From Trinickia diaoshuihuensis (lineage in GTDB: Bacteria; Pseudomonadota; Gammaproteobacteria; Burkholderiales; Burkholderiaceae): a stretch of DNA of 64,000 nt. Location: the NCBI RefSeq assembly GCF_003390925.1, contig NZ_QUBS01000025.1:1-64000 (forward strand), in the 5' to 3' direction. Below are positions 34,701 through 42,200 of the stretch, one piece after another. The notes beneath the pieces were generated by a model. The model saw nothing but the letters and a program-made list of their open reading frames with translations, searched no databases and was not told the origin of the DNA. The position numbers were made by a program, and so were the translations under genes. Position 1 is the stretch's first letter. Every line of letters starts with the position of its first letter.

Positions 34701-34893
34701 CGATAGGCACGCTGGGAGCAACTATATCTGTCGTCGCTACCGAGACGATGGATTGAACAGCTTGTCCAATGCCAACAATTGTTCCCGTCACATTCACGCT
34801 GCCGTTCGGATTCGTGGCCACTGCATTGCCGGCAGCAATACCTGCCGCTGTTTGGTTCAGAACAACGGTAAGACCGTTTATTGGAATGCTCAT
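31711..34893 (-). CDS. large type I-secreted repeat protein (candidate toxin or adhesin)
   Basis: A 1060-residue protein with no Sec signal. Residues about 40-150 are hydrophobic and Gly/Ala-rich (GIGQAVQSIVSVATTDIVAP; LAGAAAGIAATAFIILPAAE), resembling membrane-inserting segments. A Gly/Asn/Ser-rich beta-solenoid-like stretch follows, then seven 47-residue repeats at residues 495-823 with G-x-x-D-x-A-N steps. The C-terminal part is Asp/Pro- then Ala/Thr-rich with QLIAAMAAYGAP near the end, similar to C-terminal signals of type I substrates. No canonical RTX nonapeptides are seen. AGAGGA precedes the ATG. The start overlaps the membrane-protein gene (ATGA) and the exporter lies downstream. Role inferred: contact toxin or surface adhesin. 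Confidence 0.85.
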   Translation of the reverse strand: MSIPINGLTVVLNQTAAGIAAGNAVATNPNGSVNVTGTIVGIGQAVQSIVSVATTDIVAPSVPIAGAALGITGAYLSASNILNAVNNHKPVQVSDVEGLISNLAGAAAGIAATAFIILPAAEGAAALVIPLTVISAAAGAIQLVASATGWQIDASGNVSSTTLTSGQWAQAASQAQTLNADQASLQSSLSSVGINTTAPNSFLVPQVDANGNVMGFTSQSPISSAQLGDGITQYNFSGGVSFQQQAGSYVTAQGDLNIVLSPTSRWVVTQPNGTTTTLKLDTSTGGYNSTISGPNGQILQQLNATVTTTESNGILATNQTFSSNLSGTQQSTLTNSITQSGGGSATEQTVVFNGDGSVSYTENKSSNGGIVTSDVVDANINASLAITGNNVILNGIGGDQIAIYGQGDQLHTSTSTINVSSGASATLNGSSNVVTVGDSATMSIGGPGNSSSNLTTVSGNSATVTDSGSGDRLLLTGNSDIGNISGSGATVTAQGTSDIANAYGSNNGEQISATGTSDAANAYGDAIITNMAGAHDVANEMGTGDIANAYGSNNGELISATGTSDAANAYGDAIVTNMAGAHDVANQMGTSDIANAYGSNNGELISATGASDAANAYGDAVTTNMAGAHDDANEMGTGDIANAYGSNNGELISATGTSDAANAYGDAVTTNMAGAHDDANEMGTGDIANAYGSNNGELISATGTSDAANAYGNAVMTNMAGAHDVSNEMGAGDVTNAYGSNNGEIISATGASDAANADGDAVITYMAGAGDQSSESGANDIANAYGNNNGEVITATGASDGANVYGNGITSNLYGAGDGYAVLGTGDITNIVTQSVNASGQLTVSIVHPDGSYFTEVHAGADAFSTIVEQDWIDQNNELHVRTPWENGGFHEKYIDPKYGPIELFQTGPGQSVLWFDATGYAVLPASAAAIGFNFGTITPNGLIPFTLPTPGGLSSGVPIASGPQSGDPGGVYTYPVPNPDPDPGTPIDPPSEADPSAQATASVAMVASAALPTTADTAGQQTDQLIAAMAAYGAPASAATFVPSSAQTAPDTPLAASTH
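32425..33411 (-). repeat. seven tandem 141-bp coding repeats
   Basis: Units run from 33411 downward every 141 bases and each encodes 47 residues (pattern GTGDIANAYGSNNGELISAT, then GTSDAANAYGDAVTTNMA, then GAHDDANEM). Units 1-5 differ at only a few positions; units 6 and 7 are more diverged. The phase is constant, with no indels. Such arrays change copy number easily by recombination and can be collapsed in assemblies. Confidence 0.95.
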
Positions 34894-35417
34894 ATCTTTT
34901 TCCTCTCGCCATATACACATAGACCCACAACGAATAGCATCGCTGCATGAAACGGAATAGCAAGCAACAAATTCAACGATAACGCTTTTTTATAAGCCTT
35001 CGCCATTTCTTTGTAACTGATCTGAATGCCATCGCATTCTAGCGACCAGATTCGTGTATACGACGCAAAGGCGACAAATTTCATGCGATCGACTTGTGCT
35101 TCGCAGACGCGCCCTTGGGTCAATGCCCCCAAGTTACTGTCGATTGCTACTGGATCGCCGAAGCCGCGGGTAATGGTATATACAGGCGATGGAAATTCGA
35201 ATGTCTGCGCTCCGGCGTCGTTCGCGTAAGCCAATACATTCGGATGGTGCATCGACGCCTGAATAATTCGGAGCCTCACCGCTGTCAATGCTTCTTCTTG
35301 AGGGAGCGGGTTGAGTACAATGAACAGCAAGGGGTACAAAAGTATTGCTACGTACATTAATGAAGCATACAGTGACCATTTATATTTTTTTATCAAAAAT
35401 AGCGATCTCTGAATCAT
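34890..35417 (-). CDS. 2-TM membrane protein coupled to the secreted repeat protein (candidate immunity or accessory protein)
   Basis: A 175-residue protein with a hydrophobic helix near each end (SLYASLMYVAILLYPLLFIV and LLLAIPFHAAMLFVVGLCVY) and a periplasmic domain of about 95 residues between them (FEFPSPVYTITRGFGDP, FASYTRIWSLECDG). The stop overlaps the start of the secreted protein (ATGA), so the two are translated together. No known family was recognised. An intact paralogue lies at 36822-37358. Coupling to a secreted protein, and survival of the paralogue next to a dead partner gene, fit an immunity protein; a secretion accessory role is the alternative. ATG 35417 was preferred to an in-frame TTG. 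Confidence 0.75.
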   Translation of the reverse strand: MIQRSLFLIKKYKWSLYASLMYVAILLYPLLFIVLNPLPQEEALTAVRLRIIQASMHHPNVLAYANDAGAQTFEFPSPVYTITRGFGDPVAIDSNLGALTQGRVCEAQVDRMKFVAFASYTRIWSLECDGIQISYKEMAKAYKKALSLNLLLAIPFHAAMLFVVGLCVYGERKKI

Positions 35418-35744
35418 CTTTGGTATCAAATGGATTGTATTTATCTGGGGCCGATGAGGGCAGCGTTACAGTAATCTAGTTACGGGTGCTGGTAGATCGG
35501 CGTGCTTACGTACGGGTCGAAATATTTCCTATGGCTTCACTTTGTAATATTTGGTCGTGATTGCACATTCGAGCAATCTCGATATCGCGATTGCAGCAGA
35601 AAAATTGTAAGCGACGGATTGACGACTAATGTGAAGTGGCTTTCATTGCAAAAACTTCCCCGGATATGCGTATTATCTCGCCTATTATCGAATTCGAATG
35701 CGAGTTCGATTTTTGGTACTGATACGTTTGATACTGCGACAGGT
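35418..35744. other. AT-rich intergenic stretch upstream of the membrane protein
   Basis: No gene recognised. AT-rich compared with the flanks and likely to hold the promoter of the membrane protein/secreted protein/exporter transcript. Confidence 0.4.
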
Positions 35745-35829
35745 GGATTGAATCACGATAGTCTGCAAGGCGCAAGGCTTTTTTGATGCAAACGTTTTCT
35801 AGTTTTTTGATGTTTTGAAAGGTTTGTAA
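35745..35829. repeat. upstream element, copy A
   Basis: The shared pattern is GGATTGAATCA, then a T run, then TGCAAACGTTTTCT (35787-35800), then TGATGTTTTGAAA-GTTTGTAA. Related copies lie at 37441-37579 and 38822-38968, each upstream of a minus-strand membrane-protein gene. The core resembles LacI/PurR-type operators. Confidence 0.7.
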
Positions 35830-35956
35830 TTTTGCGATATTCGACTGGAACGCCTGCTTCGAAAGCGCGAACACAGTCTCTTATTTGCAGTAGCGGAGAG
35901 GCATACGACTGCGTTCTTGACTAACAGTAAGCAAGAAGTAATGGGTTGTTGACTAG

Positions 35957-36765
35957 GTGCGAGCGCAGGGATCGTCAGTAGAAGCGAAAGTGGCCAGGTC
36001 AGGGCAAGCTTCGAGACGGACCAGACTGTCCCTATGCTGGCGTGCCCACGGTTTGAATCCGAATCGGCTGTTCCATTGGCGCACGCTCTTTCAGGATGGC
36101 AAGGCTCCTGCCGGAGAGCGTCGGCGAAGGGGGCGGCCTCGGAGTTGGTCGACGCCCTCAAACAAATCAAGAATCGCAGGGACGACCAGTTAAGCAGGTC
36201 TACGAAGTTTTCGGCGTTGGTCGCATGCGCGAAGATGGCGCAAAGCGCGCGCGCCAATGGACTGGCGCGATGGGCGTATGCCCAGGCAAAGCACCGATTC
36301 CTTCTTTGTCGAAGAAATCCGGACATTATGCGCACTTGCCAAGCTGGCGTTACCAACGCGTCTGGGGCAAGACTTGAAATCGGCGGGAAGGGGCGGCTCC
36401 GGCGAGCGCTTAGCGCATGCGTGGCTTCTTGCTGAGCGCAGGCCGATGGCGCCCCGGCCTGCGCCGACATGAACGCAAGTTCGCTGCGGCCAAGAGCAAT
36501 TAACGCTGGGCTCTGACAGTTCGGGTTTTGCTGTACAGCGGCGAGCCGTTGCGCGTGATGATTACATTGGACTGCTGCGACTGCGAGGCGATGAGTTGCG
36601 AGGCGACGACCGGCGGTCATAGCGGTGACGTCACGCTTGCCGCCATCTAGCATCGCTTTTGGCGGCACCTCGAAGGCCGAGAAAATCGAATGGCGGGCGG
36701 ATAATCGCTCCCGTTACATCGCCGAAATGCTTCGCCAAAACTATGACGCGAGATTAGGTGAGTTT
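35957..36765 (+). pseudogene. IS3-family (IS2-group) transposase remnant
   Basis: Fragments in shifting frames match an IS2-type OrfA then OrfB: RAHGLNPNRLFHWRTLFQDG, ASELVDALKQIKN, VKQVYEVFGVGR, SFVEEIRTLCA with LPSWRYQRVW in another frame, RPMAPRPAP, GEPLRVMITLDCCDCEAMS, TTGGHSGDVT, and finally KIEWRADNRSRYIAEM, equivalent to the integrase core DNG region. Several frameshifts and deletions and a missing 3-prime end make it inactive. Its right end abuts the stub of a second secreted-protein gene, so its insertion or a later deletion probably destroyed that gene. Confidence 0.8.
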
Positions 36766-36837
36766 CATGCCGAAGCCCGATGTCGCCGCCGCACCTTGAT
36801 TAGTCGCTACGGTCAAATCGTTTATCGGGATGCCCAT
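36754..36837 (-). pseudogene. N-terminal stub of a second secreted repeat protein gene
   Basis: Twenty-seven codons starting MGIPINDLTVATNQGAAA before a TAA. The beginning aligns with MSIPINGLTVVLNQTAAG of the intact 1060-residue protein. Its start lies inside the 3-prime end of the paralogous membrane-protein gene, the same arrangement as the intact pair. After about residue 18 the sequence runs into transposase debris. Confidence 0.85.
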
Positions 36838-37358
36838 ACCTTTTTCCTGTCACCGTATATATATAAGCCAACGAGAATCAACGCGAACCCGTGAAATGGA
36901 ATCGCGATCAATATATCCAAAGAGAGCAATTTTTTATAACCATGAGAAAGTGACTGGTAGCCCAGGTGCGTCTGGTTGCAATCTAAAGACCAAATCCGGG
37001 TGTATGATGCGAATGGAATTAATCTCATTCGATCAGTTAGTGCATAACATACCCTCTCATTATTAAGGGAAGCTAGGTCGCGATCGCTGATGATGGGGGC
37101 GCCGAAGCCTTGTTTTAAGCCGTATGATGGCGACGGAAAATCGAATTCCGCCTGGGAATGATCATTCACATAGGCGGTAATATTCGGATGCCTTGAGGAG
37201 ACGCGAATAATCCTGAGCGTAATCGGTTTCAGCATCTCCCCTCTAGGGGCTATATTAAGTGTGACGACTATCAATGGGTAAACTAATATTACGATATACA
37301 TCGAAAATGCGAAAAGTGATCTTTTATATTGTTTGGCGATTGTCAGTAAGTGATACAT
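36822..37358 (-). CDS. paralogue of the 2-TM membrane protein (orphan candidate immunity protein)
   Basis: A 178-residue protein, gap-free when aligned with the 34890-35417 product and close to half identical. Shared elements include YPL near the first helix, RHPNI-AYVND, FDFPSPSYGL, DRM, PFASYTRIWSLDC, GYKK and VGLYIYGDRKK. It keeps both terminal helices and the periplasmic domain and is fully open, although the secreted-protein gene that should follow is reduced to a 27-codon stub. Retention of an intact copy without its partner is typical of orphan immunity genes. The coding sequence is AT-rich compared with the flanks. No strong ribosome-binding site precedes the ATG. Confidence 0.75.
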   Translation of the reverse strand: MYHLLTIAKQYKRSLFAFSMYIVILVYPLIVVTLNIAPRGEMLKPITLRIIRVSSRHPNITAYVNDHSQAEFDFPSPSYGLKQGFGAPIISDRDLASLNNERVCYALTDRMRLIPFASYTRIWSLDCNQTHLGYQSLSHGYKKLLSLDILIAIPFHGFALILVGLYIYGDRKKVWASR

Positions 37359-37440
37359 TTTATGATTTAATGTCTATTAACGTTATTGCGATAATTGATT
37401 TGATTTTGTGACAATGCTAGACGTGCGACGGGGGGCAGTA

Positions 37441-37579
37441 GACGGATTGAATCATGGGAAATCGCGACGTGCAAGTTTTTTTGACGCAAACATTTTCTGT
37501 TTATGGCGTTTTTATTTGTAAGTTAATCATGGCCGACATTGCCTCATAAGGCGTTTTCCCGGTGTTCGATGGTCCAGCT
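37441..37579. repeat. upstream element, copy B
   Basis: Matches copy C for about 135 bases: GGATTGAATCATGGG, ATCGCGAC-TGCAA, a T run, CGCAAACATTTTCT (37485-37498), GACATTGCCTCATAAGGCG and GGTCCAGCT. It lies upstream of the paralogous 2-TM protein. Confidence 0.75.
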
Positions 37580-37730
37580 GTTCTGAGCATCTAACCTAGG
37601 ACATCACGATTTGGAGCCGCCCCCTGAAAGTCCGGGGGCGCTGACATCGCGCCATTGATATAGCGTACGCATAGGTAACCTCGGTGGCGCCCCTTCCGTT
37701 GGAGGGGTCCCGCGCAGCCGCGATGTACGC

Positions 37731-37857
37731 CTTGATAGCGTTACTGTACGGGTCGGCTGCGTCCGAAATGCCGGTTCAGGTATTGACACGCTCGCGCGCC
37801 TTTTTTCTGTCGCCATATATATAAGCCAACAACGAGTAACATCGCTGCGCGAATGTG
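37731..37857 (-). pseudogene. third, frameshifted remnant of the membrane protein plus secreted repeat protein
   Basis: On the minus strand AAMLLVVGL is followed, after a two-base loss in a TA run, by AYIYGDRKK, the C-terminal helix of the 2-TM family. Just beyond it TGISDAADPYSNAI matches the repeat motif TGTSDAANAYGDAI of the secreted protein. Nothing in between is left, so an internal deletion joined the two. This shows at least three copies of the pair existed here. Confidence 0.7.
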
Positions 37858-37881
37858 AATCCGCGAGTACTTGATGATCCG

Positions 37882-38196
37882 TTATCTGCAATAGTTTTTG
37901 GATAGCGCTGAAACTGCTAATAGTAGAATGGAAAATCCTAATATAAGAGGCATGGCTTGAGAGCGAGGGATGGTGGATGCATTGGGTGACCTCTTGACTG
38001 CATTGAAATAGCTAGCGACCGTTGCTAATGTGACTCCGGCAAGCAGGAACGCATATGCGACCAAAAAGATCCCTATAAACTTGCCTGGCAGTAGACGAAC
38101 GCCGATGGGTAGATTGGAGCAGTCATTAAATCCGGCGATTGCGAAAAGGATGATTGTGGTCGTTCCATTGGCAATAAATTTGAAATATTTTCTCAT
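37882..38196 (-). CDS. small three-helix membrane protein, copy 1
   Basis: A 104-residue protein with three hydrophobic segments (TTTIILFAIAGF; FIGIFLVAYAFLLAGVTLAT; PLILGFSILLLAVSAL) and a conserved DCSNLPI motif after the first. It is clearly paralogous to the next gene upstream. Start at ATG 38196 matches the paralogue; an ATG four codons earlier is possible. AT-rich, no family recognised. Its place among toxin/immunity-like genes suggests an accessory or immunity function, but nothing shows this directly. Confidence 0.6.
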   Translation of the reverse strand: MRKYFKFIANGTTTIILFAIAGFNDCSNLPIGVRLLPGKFIGIFLVAYAFLLAGVTLATVASYFNAVKRSPNASTIPRSQAMPLILGFSILLLAVSALSKNYCR

Positions 38197-38410
38197 TTCA
38201 GTAAACATATGCGTAAGTTCTCGTTTTGATTATTAGGTAAATTATCAAGGATTTGATCGCGAGTCTTATTTGGTTATGGGGCGGGCTGAATCTAATCGCA
38301 TATTTATTGGGCCGTGCGGTGCGCGATGTTTGTTTTTTTGGGGCGTTTGTGGTGATGGTTGACGTGCTCGTCAAAGTATCGCAGGTCCAAATCGTCCCTT
38401 CTTATTGGCA

Positions 38411-38716
38411 CTATATTTGAGAAAGTCTCAGGACTGTTGTAACGCAAACGGCGAGGCCCAGTAGAAAGGCCATAGCTCGAGGTCGAGAAATAACCATTGC
38501 GTTGCGTGAGATTTTGGTTGCGTTGAAGTAATGAACTATCGTCGCTGTGATTGCACCTGCGGTTAAAAATGCGAATGCAATCAAAGTAATGCCGATGAAT
38601 TTTTCTGGTAGCAAATGAAGATTGATTGGGAGATTCGAGCAATCCGAAAAACAGGAAATTGTAAAAATCGATGCTGATATTATCGCGGAGGTGATGAGTT
38701 TAAGATATTTTTTCAT
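38411..38716 (-). CDS. small three-helix membrane protein, copy 2
   Basis: A 101-residue paralogue of the preceding entry: the same layout with MKKYLKL, DCSNLPIN, LLPEKFIGI, AFAFLTAG, a YFNA motif and RPRAM before the last helix. Upstream element copy C lies about 110 bases before its start. No strong ribosome-binding site. Function unknown. Confidence 0.6.
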   Translation of the reverse strand: MKKYLKLITSAIISASIFTISCFSDCSNLPINLHLLPEKFIGITLIAFAFLTAGAITATIVHYFNATKISRNAMVISRPRAMAFLLGLAVCVTTVLRLSQI

Positions 38717-39258
38717 TTGGCAAAGCGCCTGTAATCCCTGAGCATGCCTTCTTGGGTATTATTGGTCTCGAGCATCCGCCAAAACTATTTAATCGCCATC
38801 ATGGGGATGCTTGATTCGGAAATGGATGAATTGAATCATGGGGAATCGCGACATGCAACATTTTTTTGCCGCAAACGTTTTCTGATTTTTGATGTTTTGA
38901 AAGTTTTGTAAACTTATTGTGACTGACATTGCCGCATAAGGCGTTTACCGGCATCCGCTGGTCCAGCTTAGGCATGCCGCCGAGCCGAATCAGGCCTTTC
39001 CTACTCGAAAACGAGTTAATCACATCATATCGCCCTGTCGGTAAGCGCGAGATCCCCGTGATCCGAGCATCTAAACCGAGACACCGATCCGGTCGCGACC
39101 GTCTTCGCGCGCAACGCCCGCACGATGACCCAAATCCTGAACCCTCCCCGAGATCCCCTCAGGACGAACTAAACAACCGTCACCCGCGTAAGTTAGAATC
39201 GCTCCCGATCCTTAAGAACAACCTCAAACCTGGGAGCGCGCTGCATGCGCGACGCGGG
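38717..39258. other. intergenic region between the island and the alpha-2-macroglobulin gene
   Basis: Holds upstream element copy C (38822-38968) on the AT-rich side, then returns to GC-rich DNA. An open frame runs through about 39000-39258 in phase with the macroglobulin gene, but it lacks a signal peptide and is probably leader, not coding. Confidence 0.5.
38822..38968. repeat. upstream element, copy C
   Basis: GAATTGAATCATGGGG, ATCGCGACATGCAAC, a T run, CGCAAACGTTTTCT (38870-38883), TGATGTTTTGAAAG, GACATTGCCGCATAAGGCG and GGTCCAGCTT, matching copies A and B. The operator-like core matches the PurR/LacI-type dyad at nearly all positions. Confidence 0.75.
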
Positions 39259-42200
39259 ATGATAAAAAGACAATTCCAATCGGTAGCCGCGACCGTCGCG
39301 ATATTGGGCCTCCTAGCCGCCGCCACGTTACGCGTCGATGCAGCGCGCATCACGCAGGTCTCGCCGCAAGGCACCGTCACGAAGGTCCGCCAAGTGCTCG
39401 TCAAATTCGACGAGTCGATGGTGGCCTTCGGCGCCCCGACGCTCCCGGCGCCCGCCTCGATCAAATGCAACGACCCGGCATCGAGCGCCGGTCAATCGCG
39501 TTGGGTGGACGATAAGACTTGGGCATGGGATTTCACGGCCGACCTTCCCCCGGGAATGGCTTGCTCGATCGATTTGAAAGACGGTCTGAAATCGGCGGCA
39601 GGCACGGCCCTGAGCGGACCGAAACACTATGCCTTCCAAACCGGCGGTCCGTTCGTTCAAACCATCGAGCCGGCCGGCGACACGATCGAGGAGAACCAAA
39701 CGTTCGTGCTGCGTCTGAACGGCCCCGCCACCGATGCGTCCGTTCAGAGCCACATCTGGTGCGAATCGAGCGGACTCGGCAACCGAATCGCGGTGAAGAA
39801 CGTCGATGCCGCGACGCGTAAGGTCTTGCTCAAGCATTTCGATTTGCAAAAGGAAGCGTCGCATGTCTTGACGCTGCAATGTCAGCAAGCATTGCCCTCG
39901 GGTAAAAAAGCGCAGCTCGTTTACGGCAAGGGCGTCGCGAGCCCGAGTGGGATCGCGAACGACGTCGAACGCCGTTTCGACTACTCGGTACGCAATCCGT
40001 TTGCCGCCGATTTCACCTGCGAGCGTGAAAACGCCAAGGCGCCGTGTACGCCGCTGCGTCCCCTGCGCGTTCAATTCAATGCGTCGATCTCGCGCGACGA
40101 CGCGGAGAAAATCCGCATCAAGGGCCCGAATGGCGATCTCAAGCCGACGTTTTCCGACGACGACAAAGATCCCGAAACGGACAAGGTCGAGTTCGCCGCG
40201 CCCTTGCCGGAACGCGCCGACTTGACGGTCGTATTGCCGTCGGGCCTGAAGGACGTTAGCGGCCGCGCGCTCTCGAACGCCGATATGTTTCCGCTGAAGA
40301 CCGCGACCGCGCCGTTACCGCCGCTCGCGAAGTTCTCCTCGGGCACGTTCGGCATCATCGAACGCTTTGCCGAGCCCGGCATGCCGGCGCTCGTGCCCGT
40401 CACGCTGCGCAACGTCGAGGCGGACCTCCATGTGCAAGGGCTCAATGCGGGCCCGGCTCGGTTCACGACGCTAAACGTCAATTCCGATGCGGACATCGTT
40501 CGCTGGATGCACATCGTCGATCAGTTCGACGGTTACTCGATGACGCGCGCGGAGATTCAACGCCAAATGCCGCAACTGTTGCGGCACAACCCGCATCCCG
40601 TCATCGCGCATCAAGAGGGCGATAGCACTACCGATGATTCCTCCGCTGCGAAGACCTCGAAAAACCCGTTGATCGATATTCGCTCGTTGTCGTTGCTCGC
40701 GGGTCAGCCGGGGGTGCAATCGCTCGAGTTGCCCAAGGCCGATCCGGCGAAGCTGCGTCCGTTCGAAGTGGTCGGTGTTCCGGTCGCTAAGCCGGGCTTC
40801 TATGTCATCGAATTGTCGTCGCCCGCGCTCGGCGCTTCGTTGCTCGGCAAGAAGGCGCCGATGTATGTGCGCACTGCTGTGCTCGTGACTAACTTGGGCG
40901 TCCACTTGAAAACGGGCCGTGAAAACAGCCTAGTCTGGGTGACGACGCTCGACAAAGGCGAGCCCGTGGCAAACGCGGCGGTCCGGGTGACGGACTGCAA
41001 CGGCGCGCAAGTCGCGGCGGGCCAAACCGATGCGCACGGGGTGCTGAACATCGGCAGCCCGCTCACGCAGCCCGCCGTCTGTAAGGGCAGCTTCGACGGC
41101 TTCTTCGTCTCGGCGCGCATCGACGATCCGAAGACGGGCCCGGACATGGCGTTCGTCCGCTCCGATTGGAACCGCGGCATCGAAGCATGGCGATTCAACG
41201 TGCCGACCGATACGAGCGCGCAACAGACGATACGCGCGCATACGGTATTCGATCGCACGCTGCTGCGCGCGGGTGAAACGGTTTCGATGAAGCATTTCAT
41301 TCGTGCGGAAACGTTGCATGGGTTCGGCTTGCCGAAAACATATCCCACGCGCTTGACCATCCGTCATCTCGGCAGTGGCCAAAGTTGGCATTTCCCGCTC
41401 AAGTGGACGGCGGATCACTCGGCCGACTCGACGTTCGCAATCCCCGCATCGGCCAAGCTAGGCGAATACAACGTCTTCCTCGACGAGGGCAAAGGCGATG
41501 CAAGCGAATCGAGCGGGGACGGCTCCGATGCGGACGATTCACCCGGTACGAGCTACTACACGGGCAGCTTCCGCGTCGAGGAGTTTCGTTTGCCGGTATT
41601 CAAAGGCACGATCGCCGTGCGCGATGAAAAAGCGCATCCGCTCGTGGCGGCCCAGCAGGCCCCGCTGACGTTGCAACTCGACTACATGTCGGGCGGTGGT
41701 GCCGCGGGCCTGCCGGTTCAGATTTCCGCCTTGATGACGACAACATCGCCTTCATTCGGCGATACGTACGCCGACTTCAGTTTCCAACCGTACGTCAAAC
41801 CGAAGGAGGGCGAAGCCGCGTCGCCTTCCGACGACGAAGCGCAAACCGAACAGCAAACGAACGACGACTCCTCGAAACTGATCGCCGACAAGGAGCCTTT
41901 GACGCTCGATCGCAACGGGGCCGGCTCGTTCGTGCTGAAGAGCCTGCCTCATGTCGACGCTCCGAAGCATCTGCAACTCGAAGCGACCTTCGCCGATCCG
42001 AATGGGGAAGTGCAAACGATCAGCGGCGGCGCGACGCTTTGGCCCGCGGCGGTCGTGGCGGGCGTGAAGTCGGGACAGTGGGTATCGGTCGGCAACAAGG
42101 TGCCCGTGCAGGCGCTCGCGCTCGACCTGCAAGGCAAGCCGCGCGCCGGCGTGCCGCTCGAAGTGCGCGGGATCGCACGTATCACGGTTTCGACGCGCAA

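Noticed and set aside
35799-36668. 289-codon minus-strand open frame in the secretion island
   Set aside because: Lies antisense to the IS2-group transposase fragments; composition is that of a shadow frame.
38929-39258. 110-codon N-terminal extension of the alpha-2-macroglobulin
   Set aside because: It would bury the signal peptide and overlaps the upstream repeat element; no plausible start signal.
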